The notes beneath the pieces are model-generated. The model was not told the origin of the DNA, ran no database searches, and was given only the letters and a program-made list of their open reading frames with translations. A program made the translations under genes and the position numbers. 64,000 bases of DNA from Leucothrix pacifica (GTDB lineage Bacteria; Pseudomonadota; Gammaproteobacteria; Thiotrichales; Thiotrichaceae): positions 1-64,000 of the forward strand of contig NZ_QGKM01000010.1 in the NCBI RefSeq assembly GCF_003172875.1, written 5' to 3'. Shown here piece after piece: positions 1 to 9,277 of this stretch (its first letter is position 1; the number at the start of each line of letters is the position of its first letter).

Positions 1-217
1 ACAAGGTCCGAAGATCCCCTGCTTTCCCCCGTAGGGCGTATGCGGTATTAATCCGGATTTCTCCGGGCTATCCCCCACAACTGGGTAGATTCCTACGCGT
101 TACTCACCCGTCCGCCACTCGACGCCTGGTAGCAAGCTACCATCGTTTCCGTTCGACTTGCATGTGTTAAGCATGCCGCCAGCGTTCAATCTGAGCCAGG
201 ATCAAACTCTTCAGTTA
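1..217 (-). rRNA. rrs: 16S ribosomal RNA, 5' end (partial)
   Basis: Read on the minus strand, this stretch begins with the universal 16S 5' region (AGAGTTTGATCCTGGCTCAG at about 210-191) and continues through the conserved ATTGAACGCTGGCGGCATGC segment into variable region V1/V2. The gene leaves the window at position 1, so only about 217 nt are present. The 5' boundary near 217 is set by analogy to other bacterial 16S genes. It is the first gene of an rRNA operon transcribed out of the window. Confidence 0.97.
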
Positions 218-346
218 AATAGTGTCACGACATAAATGCCGTTAAATCTTTTAAGCTGAAGCTCTAAATCCTAACTTAATACGTATAATCAAAAATTAAC
301 GTTCGTTAGGTTCATTGCTTCTTGCAGTCTATTGCAAGCTACAAAT

Positions 347-385
347 CCCCACACAAGTTATTTGGTCTAGTTTGTTAATTAGCTG
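347..385 (-). promoter_or_regulatory. rRNA leader boxA-like antitermination element
   Basis: On the minus strand the leader carries GCTAATTAACAAA (383-371), resembling the boxA consensus TGCTCTTTAACAA. It is followed downstream by ACTTGTGTGGGG (358-347), a boxC-like sequence commonly seen after boxA in gammaproteobacterial rRNA leaders. Known role: Nus-factor loading for antitermination of rRNA transcription. Identification is by motif and position between the promoters and the 16S 5' end. Confidence 0.65.
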
Positions 386-414
386 CCAAGATCTCTATCT
401 CAGCGAGGAGGCGT

Positions 415-442
415 ATTCTATACAACCCTCAAATTCTGTCAA
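415..442 (-). promoter_or_regulatory. rRNA promoter P2
   Basis: Minus-strand TTGACA (442-437), a 16-bp spacer and TAGAAT (420-415), followed by a GC-rich discriminator (ACGCCTCC). This is a near-consensus sigma-70 promoter whose GC-rich start region is typical of stringently controlled rRNA promoters. The predicted start is near 408, upstream of the boxA-like element. Confidence 0.75.
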
Positions 443-581
443 TCATTTTTTGTGATTTATTTTCGAAGCAAACACTTTAAAAACAACTCACTCAAACAAT
501 CCTAAATTAACGAATAAAGCCTGTTAATTCAAATACTTAACAACTGCAGAGCAACATGCTTTGCGTCGTAAGGAGCGGCGC

Positions 582-609
582 ATTATAGACAGATTCCGGA
601 GGCTGTCAA
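582..609 (-). promoter_or_regulatory. rRNA promoter P1
   Basis: Minus-strand consensus TTGACA (609-604), a 16-bp spacer and consensus TATAAT (587-582), followed by the GC-rich discriminator GCGCCGCTCC. Both hexamers are perfect. The arrangement (distal P1, proximal P2, boxA, 16S) matches the classical gammaproteobacterial rRNA operon plan. Sequence upstream of -35 is AT-rich, as expected for an UP element. Confidence 0.85.
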
Positions 610-663
610 CGACTGTTTCGAATTAATTTGAAATTAGTTTGAAATGATTTCCAAACTACACGG

Positions 664-689
664 AAAAACCCGATAGCGATACTACCGGG
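664..689 (-). terminator. Rho-independent terminator of the comEA-like gene
   Basis: On the minus strand an 8-bp stem CCCGGTAG / CTATCGGG with a 5-nt loop is followed by TTTTT. It lies just after the stop of the upstream minus-strand gene and separates it from the rRNA promoters. Confidence 0.85.
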
Positions 690-727
690 CTACTTAACTA
701 AATCGAAGTTGAACCCTTTAAAGCCAG

Positions 728-1219
728 TTACTTTTCAGACTTATCTGTAACTTTAGATACCTCCTTCTTCTTCGTCATTGAGATAAGCTTTTTGTCATCA
801 GCTTTAGCAACAACCTTCTTTTCTGATGACTTAATCGTTTTGGCTTCCTTTGAGGGCTTAGTGTCACTGATCATGACTGCCTTCTTTGCTTTCGCAGGCA
901 TCTTCTCTAATTTCTCTGGTAGTTCTGCATTTTTAGCCAGCGCGACAGCACCACTTGTCAGTGATATATCTTTAATATTCTTGTTTAAGATACCTTCACC
1001 GATGCCTTTAACATTCACCAAATCTTCTGCATCGGTGAAAGCTCCATGCTCACTTCGATACTTGACGATAGCTTCAGCCTTCTTTTGTCCCACACCCGTC
1101 AGATGATGTGCCAGAGCCTCGCTATTGGCCTTATTAATATTTACTAATCCGGCGAATACTGAACTACTGACACCCAAGCTGATTGCCAGTACGACCATTT
1201 TCAATTTAAACGCTTTCAA
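728..1219 (-). CDS. ComEA-like secreted helix-hairpin-helix protein
   Basis: The 163-residue protein has a signal peptide (about 1-23, cleavage after VFA) and a tandem helix-hairpin-helix DNA-binding unit (about 26-88, with LTGVG near 40-44 and VKGIG near 70-74). A lysine-rich tail that looks disordered and basic fills the rest. Small secreted HhH proteins of this kind (ComEA/YbaV type) bind dsDNA in the periplasm, in some species for uptake. The start is TTG: an AAGGAG sits 7 bp upstream, whereas the first ATG (residue 8) has no such site and would shorten the basic n-region. The Lys-rich tail of about 75 residues is longer than in minimal ComEA proteins. A role in competence is inferred; no other com gene is nearby. 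Confidence 0.8.
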   Translation of the reverse strand: MKAFKLKMVVLAISLGVSSSVFAGLVNINKANSEALAHHLTGVGQKKAEAIVKYRSEHGAFTDAEDLVNVKGIGEGILNKNIKDISLTSGAVALAKNAELPEKLEKMPAKAKKAVMISDTKPSKEAKTIKSSEKKVVAKADDKKLISMTKKKEVSKVTDKSEK

Positions 1220-1615
1220 TGGATTTCTCCTTTATTATTGTTTTATTAGTAAATGACCCGAAAACACTGCTGAGTTAGCAGCCTTGCCTTCAAATCAGGC
1301 AGAAAATTAGCATCCATTCAAACGAAATCTAACCATTTTAAGACCATTGGTTAAGCCAAATATCCGACAACAATGATCAACAAACTCTAAGTAATTGAAA
1401 TATTAGTGCAAAATAATAACTTGCCATTTGTCGTATCTCACTTATCACCATGTACCGATGCCAGCAGAGTTATCAGTATCACTAAGCCTCCCTCGACCTG
1501 CTCAAAATCACCTAACATCCGAATGCAAACCGTAAATCTGCAACAACCTGTTTGCTGCCACAATGTCACTATGGCAGTATCGACATTCATTAAATTCACC
1601 CATTAGGACCCGAGA
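1220..1615. other. Intergenic region between divergent genes
   Basis: This is 396 bp without a supportable gene. An open stretch at 1406-1606 has no ribosome binding site and no recognisable protein. Two short inverted repeats (CTGCT/AGCAG at 1267-1281; TGCCT/AGGCA at 1285-1301) occur in the comEA-side half. Promoters for both divergent genes must lie here, but I see no clear consensus pair. Confidence 0.5.
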
Positions 1616-2089
1616 ATGATTAGCGTAGGAAATACGATACCAGCAACTCCCATTGTAGCTATTAATAAAAATGGCGAAGACAACACAACGACAACAGAGT
1701 TATTCGCAGGTAAGAAGGTTGTTCTTTTTGCATTGCCAGGCGCATTCACCCCTACTTGCTCAAAATCACACCTACCCGGCTATGTCACTCTAAACGATGA
1801 ATTTATGGAAAAAGGCGCTGATATGGTTGCTTGCCTATCGGTGAACGACTCCTTTGTGATGTCAGCTTGGGCAAAAGACCAAAATGCTGAAAACATCACG
1901 ATGCTTGCTGATGGCGGTGCTGCTTTTACAAAAGCATTAGGATTGGATATGGATACCGGTGATTTTGGTGGGGTTCGCTCAAAGCGATATGCCATGATTA
2001 TTGAAGACAACAATGTTAAGCACTTAAACGTTGAGGCACCTAAAGAATTTGAAGTAAGTAAAGCCGAAACAATGCTCGCGATTCTATAA
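1616..2089 (+). CDS. Peroxiredoxin, Prx5 (type II) family
   Basis: Thiol peroxidase of 157 residues that would reduce hydrogen peroxide and alkyl hydroperoxides using glutathione/glutaredoxin or thioredoxin. The Prx5 active-site signature PGAFTPTCS is at residues 41-49, with peroxidatic Cys48; a second Cys (Cys73) lies in the next strand. The conserved RSKRYAMI segment near residues 121-128 supplies the usual active-site Arg region. Length matches stand-alone bacterial Prx5 proteins; no fused glutaredoxin domain is present. A weak AGGA precedes the ATG. The gene is monocistronic, with its own terminator. Confidence 0.92.
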   Translation: MISVGNTIPATPIVAINKNGEDNTTTTELFAGKKVVLFALPGAFTPTCSKSHLPGYVTLNDEFMEKGADMVACLSVNDSFVMSAWAKDQNAENITMLADGGAAFTKALGLDMDTGDFGGVRSKRYAMIIEDNNVKHLNVEAPKEFEVSKAETMLAIL

Positions 2090-2098
2090 TCCGCTGGC

Positions 2099-2138
2099 AA
2101 AAAGATACGTCGGAAAAATACTTCCCTCGTATCTTTTT
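2099..2138 (+). terminator. Rho-independent terminator of the peroxiredoxin gene
   Basis: Inverted repeat AAAAAGATACG (2099-2109) / CGTATCTTTTT (2128-2138), ending in a T-run, directly after the stop codon. Confidence 0.8.
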
Positions 2139-2331
2139 CTTACCGAGAATTATTTTTTAGAGTAAAAATTACTCATCTACCCACTATAAAAAGTAAATCT
2201 TAGTATCCAAATAAGTCAAAACACCCCTTTCTAAGGGTCTGCTCGTCCTCTTTGTACTTCCCTCAGTATTAATTCTTCCAGTAAGATAATTTGTAGTTAT
2301 CTGTGTATTCAATATTACTGAGGAGTAAATT

Positions 2332-3777
2332 GTGAATAATCCAACTAGCGATGCATATCTGGCAACGTACCTGAATGAGCAAACATTAGCCGAAAAAATG
2401 ATTCCTGAAGTCGGTCTGATGTACCGCGAAATGGGCGTCATCCTAACCGTCTTTGGACGCAAACTGATGAACTCATCCACGATTGATATCATCAAGGCGC
2501 ACCGTCTTGGTAAACACATGGTTGGAGAACACATCAAGCTGGAAGCAACCAGCAAAGTTCTGGAAGTTCTGAAGACAATGAACTTAGGGGTTTCTCGTGT
2601 TGATATCGGCAAACTAGCGTACAACTACTCCAAGCTGGATGACGGTCAATCGCTGGAAGACTACCTAAATGGCGCAGTAGATGCTGCAAACCACGGAAAC
2701 ATCAGCATCCTGGACAAACCACAAGATGTTGTACTGTATGGATTTGGACGAATCGGCCGTATTCTGGCTCGCTTACTGATCGAGAGAACCACTGCCGGTA
2801 ACAAACTTCGCCTGCGTGCAATTGTTGTACGCAGCAAAGGTGATGGTGATTTAGAAAAACGCGCTAGTTTACTTCGCCGCGACTCAATTCACGGACCATT
2901 TAATGGTTCAATTACGGTTGATCACGAAAACAGTGCCATTATTGCTAACGGTAATTACATCAAAGTGATTTACGCGGGCAAGCCTGAAGAAATTGATTAC
3001 ACTGAACATGGCATTGAGAATGCATTGATCGTTGACAACACAGGCGTCTTTAAAGATGAAGCTGCTTTGGGTCGCCACTTAGTGCCTAACGGTGCATCAA
3101 AAGTATTACTAACGGCACCGGCAAAAGGTGAGATCAAAAATATCGTTTATGGTGTAAACCACAATGATGTAGAGCTTAGTGACACTATTGTGTGCGCAGC
3201 ATCTTGTACTACTAATGCTATTACACCTGTGCTTAAAGCGATGAATGATAAGTACGGTATCGTGAATGGTCACGTGGAAACTGTTCACTCCTACACGAAT
3301 GACCAAAATCTGATCGATAACTATCACAGTGCTGAGCGTCGCGGACGAAGTGCGCCGCTTAATATGGTACTGACATCAACTGGTGCCGCTAAAGCGGTTG
3401 CCAAAGCATTGCCGGAGTTATCCGGTAAATTAACGGGTAACGCAATACGAGTCCCTACCCCCAACGTGTCAATGGCAGTCATTAAGTTGAATCTTGAAAA
3501 GGCACCAACAAGTGAAGAGATTAATGATTATATCCGCGACATTTCATTAAACTCTGACCTAAATGAGCAAATCGCATACTCATCATCGACCGAGGTTGTC
3601 TCGACTGATTTCGTTGGTACACCAGAGCCAGGGATTTTTGATTCGGTAGCTACCATCGCTCAGGATAATAGCTGCGTATTGTACGTTTGGTATGACAATG
3701 AATTTGGATACAGCACACAGGTGCTGCGCGTAATGCGCCAAATGGTAGGCATGCACATTCCTTACGTGCCTGCATAA
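2332..3777 (+). CDS. Glyceraldehyde-3-phosphate dehydrogenase, long form with N-terminal extension
   Basis: 481 residues, against about 330 for ordinary GAPDH. Residues 1 to about 130 are an additional mostly helical segment with no motif I recognise. The NAD-binding start YGFGRIGR is at 136-143, catalytic Cys292 lies in SCTTN and the paired His319 in TVHSYTND. Long GAPDHs of this type occur in several gammaproteobacteria (for example pseudomonads and vibrios) beside a normal gap. Whether they work in glycolysis or gluconeogenesis cannot be told from sequence. The start is GTG with AGGAG 6 bp upstream. A second, ordinary gap lies at 6938-7933. A strong terminator follows. Confidence 0.92.
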   Translation: MNNPTSDAYLATYLNEQTLAEKMIPEVGLMYREMGVILTVFGRKLMNSSTIDIIKAHRLGKHMVGEHIKLEATSKVLEVLKTMNLGVSRVDIGKLAYNYSKLDDGQSLEDYLNGAVDAANHGNISILDKPQDVVLYGFGRIGRILARLLIERTTAGNKLRLRAIVVRSKGDGDLEKRASLLRRDSIHGPFNGSITVDHENSAIIANGNYIKVIYAGKPEEIDYTEHGIENALIVDNTGVFKDEAALGRHLVPNGASKVLLTAPAKGEIKNIVYGVNHNDVELSDTIVCAASCTTNAITPVLKAMNDKYGIVNGHVETVHSYTNDQNLIDNYHSAERRGRSAPLNMVLTSTGAAKAVAKALPELSGKLTGNAIRVPTPNVSMAVIKLNLEKAPTSEEINDYIRDISLNSDLNEQIAYSSSTEVVSTDFVGTPEPGIFDSVATIAQDNSCVLYVWYDNEFGYSTQVLRVMRQMVGMHIPYVPA

Positions 3778-3815
3778 CCCATACTTGATTCAGTTGTTTA
3801 CTGACGTCTAATACG

Positions 3816-3855
3816 AAACTGGCGGACCAGATAGTCCGCCAGTTTTGTTTTTACT
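3816..3855 (+). terminator. Rho-independent terminator of the long GAPDH gene
   Basis: 12-bp stem (AAACTGGCGGAC, 3816-3827, with GTCCGCCAGTTT, 3834-3845), a 6-nt loop and a T-rich tail (TTTGTTTTT). Confidence 0.9.
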
Positions 3856-3869
3856 TCTTACTATGCGCA

Positions 3870-5978
3870 TCAATTATTATTGATAAAGCCCATATTCTTG
3901 TAAGCACCATAAGCTTTAAACTTCAGCTCACGCTTCAAGCCTTCAAGCAGACTATCAGCATCGAGTGGCTTACCAGAAAAACGACTTTGTCGTGCGACCG
4001 TGGCAAAGTCACCCGGTGTTAAATTTTCAAGCGACATGACTTGCTTCATCCATGTCTTCTCATCCGGTGCGTCGGCCTTGTAGTCTTCCAGCACCTGGCG
4101 GAATAGCCCCCACAACTGATCAGGTTTGATAAAGTCGAACTTAATCTTCAGATCAAAACGCCTCAATGACGCTTGATCCAGCTGTTCCATCAGATTGGTT
4201 GAGCAGAAAAACAACCCATCGAACTGCTCCATCTGAGTTAGCAGTTCATTGACCTGTGTCACCTGCCAGCTTTCTCTTGCTCTCGTTCGATCCTGCAAAA
4301 AACTATCCGCTTCATCCAGCAGCAAAATGGACTCTTCCTCATTTGCCTGCTCGAACATTTCACGTAAATGACGCTCAGTCATACCGACATAAGGATCCAA
4401 CAAGTCAGATGCCCGCTTGATGATCAAGGGAACATCCAGCGTCTCTGCAATATGACGCGCAAATTCACTTTTACCTGTGCCCGGCTGACCATACAGACAG
4501 ATGCGTCCTTTAGGGTGTTGTTTTAATGCTTCCTGAAGCGTCACTAAATCGTAATCAGGATTCAATGCATCCAGACGATAGGTAATCGGAGACTGAACAC
4601 CCTTGGTAAGATCTTTGTCGTACCCCATTGCGCCCAGTGTATTACTGATAACCTGCTCAAGGTTTGACTCAACGTCTGACTGTGTCTTGAGATTTAACTC
4701 TGACACCACTTTTACCGCACGCGAGATCAGACCCGGCGCAAGGTATTCATTCGTCGCAATCTTCTGTAACCACTTTTCACTCACATCCATGCTTTTGGCA
4801 TATTCGCGGAAAATTTTGATACGCGTCTGACGTGGCGGTGTTTTCAGCTCCATCACATAATCAAAACGACGGATAATCGCCTCATCAATATGATAGATGA
4901 CATTGGACACCCAAATTGCCGGTAGCGTATTCTCTTCCAATAGCTGATTAAACCAACCTTTCTTAGTATCAGAGCTGGTACGAATACCAAAACGCTCCAT
5001 ACTTCCGTCGCGCAAGAATACATCTTCAATCTCATCGAAAAGAATCAAGGTATCCGGAGTACGCTTAAGCACTTGCTGGCATAACTGATAAGAATCCACA
5101 CGCGCCTTATCATATTCGTCAACCACACCTTCCCCGGTATTGTTAACTTCATATAATGGGCAACCCAGATCCTTCGCCAAGGTACGCACCATCTCCGTTT
5201 TACCGGTACCCGGTGGCCCGTAGATGAGAATATTCACACCCTTTAGGCGCTTATCACTCGCTGCTTTCAGATAGTCATGCACCAAACCATAGTCTTTTTG
5301 CACATGTGAAAAGTCATCAGGTGCCAGCGATGCATTACGGGCTACTTTAAAGAAACGACGAAGCGACTGCATGATATCCAGCTCTTCATCATCCAGCAGC
5401 ACATCCGTAATCTCATCCAGCAACTCTAGCTGATCATCCAGCTCATCAGGATAATTACAATCCAGACGCATCAGGCCTGTGCGATTAAGCAAACCCTCTT
5501 TTGAAAGTGCCTGACGAATACTGGCCGGATCAATATCAAGAATGATGCTTAAGCTATTCACAACTCCGCGCGCAGTGAGGTCTCCCAGTACACCACAGAC
5601 TTCCGTTAAATCCTTAATTGCATGAATCAGTGTTCCAAACGCTAATAGTTTTTTTTCTGTCTCACTTAACTCAACCAGTTTTCCCAATTCAGTCAGGTTA
5701 CGAAAGAGCATGCCCTCGTAGGCGATCGTCTTTTTCTCGTACAGATCACTTTGTGCTTTCAGGATCTTCCGAAACTTCTTTTTCGAAATCGGGTTCTCGT
5801 CATCATGCTTATCGATCAGATGCTCAAGTCCAACCACGCTCAAGGCACGGTCATGTCCATACAATCCGTACTCAGTATCCATGCGCATATAACCTTTGAG
5901 GTTGTACAAAACACGCAAGGACCAGAGGATGACAATATCTTCATATTGTTCAAGTAATTCAGGTAGTTTTTTGTTCAT
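3870..5978 (-). CDS. Tandem AAA+ ATPase (SpoVK-like), function unknown
   Basis: The protein has about 702 residues from the ATG at 5978; the same frame also opens at a GTG at 6008. The first ~230 residues are acidic, helix-rich and unassigned. Two AAA modules follow. The first has Walker A GPPGTGKT and Walker B LILFDEIED. The second has GQPGTGKS and LLLDEADSF, with an arginine-rich second-region-of-homology segment (ASLRRFD). Both Walker motifs look intact, so both sites should bind ATP. The order of domains resembles Cdc48/SpoVK-type unfoldases and remodelers, but no partner motif indicates a substrate. Neither start has a clear Shine-Dalgarno. I prefer the ATG because a palindrome surrounds the GTG. 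It lies downstream of, and in line with, a membrane protein gene. Confidence 0.8.
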   Translation of the reverse strand: MNKKLPELLEQYEDIVILWSLRVLYNLKGYMRMDTEYGLYGHDRALSVVGLEHLIDKHDDENPISKKKFRKILKAQSDLYEKKTIAYEGMLFRNLTELGKLVELSETEKKLLAFGTLIHAIKDLTEVCGVLGDLTARGVVNSLSIILDIDPASIRQALSKEGLLNRTGLMRLDCNYPDELDDQLELLDEITDVLLDDEELDIMQSLRRFFKVARNASLAPDDFSHVQKDYGLVHDYLKAASDKRLKGVNILIYGPPGTGKTEMVRTLAKDLGCPLYEVNNTGEGVVDEYDKARVDSYQLCQQVLKRTPDTLILFDEIEDVFLRDGSMERFGIRTSSDTKKGWFNQLLEENTLPAIWVSNVIYHIDEAIIRRFDYVMELKTPPRQTRIKIFREYAKSMDVSEKWLQKIATNEYLAPGLISRAVKVVSELNLKTQSDVESNLEQVISNTLGAMGYDKDLTKGVQSPITYRLDALNPDYDLVTLQEALKQHPKGRICLYGQPGTGKSEFARHIAETLDVPLIIKRASDLLDPYVGMTERHLREMFEQANEEESILLLDEADSFLQDRTRARESWQVTQVNELLTQMEQFDGLFFCSTNLMEQLDQASLRRFDLKIKFDFIKPDQLWGLFRQVLEDYKADAPDEKTWMKQVMSLENLTPGDFATVARQSRFSGKPLDADSLLEGLKRELKFKAYGAYKNMGFINNN

Positions 5979-5998
5979 TTTTTGAGTATAGCAAAGAT

Positions 5999-6020
5999 CT
6001 GAAACCACACTCGGTTTCAG
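5999..6020. promoter_or_regulatory. Palindrome upstream of the AAA+ ATPase gene
   Basis: A perfect 8-bp inverted repeat, CTGAAACC (5999-6006) and GGTTTCAG (6013-6020), with a 6-bp spacer. No T-run follows on either strand, so it is a poor terminator. A TATACT hexamer lies between it and the ATPase ATG, so an operator or upstream promoter element is possible. This is inference from position only. Confidence 0.35.
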
Positions 6021-6042
6021 AGAATTATTCGGTCCTGTAAAT

Positions 6043-6735
6043 TTATTCTTTTACGGCAAACACTTCTTCCAGCTCTAAACCGGAAAGACGGTTAATGGTT
6101 CGCCACAGGTAATAAAACACCCCTAGCATCATTAACATTGAGGGAATGGCTATCACGGGATAACTCATTAATGTCATCTGACCCAGCTCTTCATTAAACG
6201 CTTCGGTTCCAGATGGACTAACGACAATCCACTTCGCCAATATGTAATTCATGACCGCTGAGAAAAAGAATGTACCTGCGAGTAAATAATTCGCATTCAT
6301 CAGCTGCTTATCAAACTGTGCCTTGTTGTTTTTCTCTTCCAGTTTTTCGTTGATTTTATCTACGTGTAGCACCGTTGGGTTGAACAGTAATGTTTTTACC
6401 AAAGGATATTTTGTGAATGTAGAGATCAACACACCTATACCGATCAAGGAAGGAATCGCCGCTTCTTTTACTGCCAACCATTGGTTATCAAGCTTAAACA
6501 GACCAATCCCTCCTGTTAGCAGCACACTGATAATCCCCAGCAAGGCAACAAAGTTACGCTTCTTGTTGACGATGAGTTCGTATAAACCCCAACCAAGCGG
6601 AAATGCCAGCGCGACGATTAATCCACCAACGGGCCCAAGGTGATCAGCACCACTAAATTTCATCAGGATCACTGAAGGAATGACGATGCTTACAATCAAG
6701 TCTGTAAATGGATTTTGTTTTTTCTGAGTAGTCAT
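6043..6735 (-). CDS. Integral membrane protein, VC0807-like
   Basis: 230 residues with six or so hydrophobic segments (roughly 12-30, 33-55, 62-80, 92-110, 147-168 and 190-212), short loops and a charged cytoplasmic stretch near 125-145 (HVDKINEKLEEKN). It resembles the uncharacterised VC0807 membrane protein family; I recognise the overall layout rather than a functional motif. No transporter signature or catalytic residue is visible. It lies just upstream of the AAA+ ATPase on the same strand, with about 65 bp and a palindrome between them, so they may share a transcript. Function unknown. Confidence 0.65.
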   Translation of the reverse strand: MTTQKKQNPFTDLIVSIVIPSVILMKFSGADHLGPVGGLIVALAFPLGWGLYELIVNKKRNFVALLGIISVLLTGGIGLFKLDNQWLAVKEAAIPSLIGIGVLISTFTKYPLVKTLLFNPTVLHVDKINEKLEEKNNKAQFDKQLMNANYLLAGTFFFSAVMNYILAKWIVVSPSGTEAFNEELGQMTLMSYPVIAIPSMLMMLGVFYYLWRTINRLSGLELEEVFAVKE

Positions 6736-6868
6736 TGGCTATCTTTACTTCACTTTATTCAACTTACTGGCGCTTCGTATACTGCAGCGCGACGTTGCAG
6801 TCTAAACGCTCAACTAGCGAGATTCTATTAATTTATTTTAATTTCATCACGATGGACAATTCGCAGGC

Positions 6869-6903
6869 AAAAAAATGCCGGCAACCCTATGCGGTATGCC
6901 GGC
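6869..6903 (-). terminator. Rho-independent terminator of gap
   Basis: On the minus strand GCCGGCA (6903-6897) pairs with TGCCGGC (6883-6877), followed by TTTTTTT (6875-6869). It lies 35 bp after the gap stop codon. Confidence 0.88.
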
Positions 6904-6937
6904 TAAGAAATGCTGGTAGCCAATAGTGCGGGGTGTA

Positions 6938-7954
<1,017 letters not shown>

Positions 7955-8124
7955 CTATAAGGAATAGATGTAGTTTAACTTCATGAACATCGCACTTCAA
8001 GATAAAAAGAACACTCAACCCATAATTTTGTACCTAAACTACAAGTATATTAGATAATAATTTGATATGTTAGATTATAAAAGAAAATTGAGCAAAGAGA
8101 TTTAAGCCGTTATAGATCAGCTAG

Positions 8125-8766
8125 TTAACTATCAATTAACTGAGTAATTTTACTATCCAGAACACCTAGCGCCACTTCATTGTAACCACCCATGGGCACA
8201 ATTAAATCAGCGTAATATTTCGATGGCTCAATAAATTCACGATACATAGGGCGTACTGTTTTATGGTACTGAGACAGTACAGAGTCAACAGTTCTACCCC
8301 TTTCGATCACATCACGCTCCACCCGACGCGCCAGACAAATATCCAGGGGAGTATCCACAAACAGCTTCAGCGCAAACAGGTCACGAAGTGCCTGCTCGTG
8401 GTAGAGCAATATCCCTTCGATAATAATGACTGGCGTCGCTGACACCGGTATGGTTGCATCTGCCCGGTTATGTGTAACGTAGTCATAAGTAGGACTGGCA
8501 ATTGACTGACCAGTGCGTAGCTGGTGGATGTGTTGACTTAACAGATCATGATCAAATGCATTCGGATGGTCATAGTTGATGTTGACGCGCTCTTCCGGTG
8601 TCAGGTGATCTTGGCGCTTATAATAAGCGTCTTCAGCTATCACACTAACCTGATGGTCGCTGAACCGTTTAGCTATATTATTTGCCAATGCGGTTTTACC
8701 GGAGCAAGATGCTCCAACAATAGAAATGAATACGGGCCGTTGCGAAAAGCTGTCTGTGTTTATCAT
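8125..8766 (-). CDS. udk: Uridine kinase
   Basis: ATP/GTP-dependent phosphorylation of uridine and cytidine to UMP and CMP in pyrimidine salvage. With the ATG at 8766 the protein is 213 residues, the usual length. Walker A GASCSGKT lies near residues 18-25. The substrate region YDHPNAFDHDLL, TYDYVTHNR and the lid region ARRVERDVIERGR follow, all typical of Udk. The frame also extends upstream to an ATG at 8835, which would add 23 residues absent from homologues. Neither start has a strong Shine-Dalgarno. Transcribed divergently from hspQ. Confidence 0.93.
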   Translation of the reverse strand: MINTDSFSQRPVFISIVGASCSGKTALANNIAKRFSDHQVSVIAEDAYYKRQDHLTPEERVNINYDHPNAFDHDLLSQHIHQLRTGQSIASPTYDYVTHNRADATIPVSATPVIIIEGILLYHEQALRDLFALKLFVDTPLDICLARRVERDVIERGRTVDSVLSQYHKTVRPMYREFIEPSKYYADLIVPMGGYNEVALGVLDSKITQLIDS

Positions 8767-8873
8767 GGTGATGGTTCGTGAATTTAAGTGACATAAGTCT
8801 ATCAGTTTTATTTCAACACACTCCAGCGTAAGCATGGCGATTATGCGTTAGAATGACTTTATAAAAGACACTT

Positions 8874-8901
8874 CTTGAAATTAAGTGATCTTTCCCCATC
8901 A
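8874..8901 (+). promoter_or_regulatory. Sigma-32 heat-shock promoter of hspQ
   Basis: CTTGAAA (8874-8880), a 13-bp spacer and CCCCATCA (8894-8901), an almost perfect match to the RpoH consensus CTTGAAA-N11-16-CCCCATNT. It lies 33 bp before the hspQ ATG, fitting the known heat-shock control of hspQ in enterobacteria. Confidence 0.88.
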
Positions 8902-8934
8902 TGTAGTTAATTAAGACCAACTTTCAGGTGAACA

Positions 8935-9252
8935 ATGGATATTCGTCGAGCTGAATACAATATTGGACAAGTGATCTACCACAAGCACTATAACTTTAGA
9001 GGCGTGATTGTTGACGTCGATGCAGAGTTTGAAGGTGATGACGAGTGGTATGATGAGCACGCCAAGAACAATCCACCTAAAGATGCGCCGTGGTATCACG
9101 TGCTGGTGGATGAAGATACTGTAATGGCTTATGTTTCAGAGCAAAACATTTGCTCGGATGTGTCTGATCTTGAGGTGGACAATCCAATGTTGCTGAACAT
9201 GTTGGCAGCGGATGACAAGGGGCAATACCACACCCTCAGAACGCTAAACTAA
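8935..9252 (+). CDS. hspQ: Heat shock protein HspQ
   Basis: 105-residue acidic cytosolic protein of the HspQ/YccV family (hemimethylated-DNA-binding-like fold). In E. coli HspQ modulates degradation by Lon and the stability of mutant DnaA; that role is carried over from the family. The sequence shows the family landmarks QVIYHKHYNFRGVIVDVD (about 12-29), the acidic GDDEWYDEHAK segment and the WYHVLVD core. An AGGTGA ribosome binding site precedes the ATG, and a near-consensus sigma-32 promoter lies just upstream, which independently supports the assignment. Confidence 0.95.
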   Translation: MDIRRAEYNIGQVIYHKHYNFRGVIVDVDAEFEGDDEWYDEHAKNNPPKDAPWYHVLVDEDTVMAYVSEQNICSDVSDLEVDNPMLLNMLAADDKGQYHTLRTLN

Positions 9253-9277
9253 TTTTAAAAGATCCGGGAATGTACTG

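Noticed and set aside
1406-1606. 66-residue open frame before the peroxiredoxin gene
   Set aside because: No Shine-Dalgarno, unusual composition and no recognisable domain; treated as intergenic.
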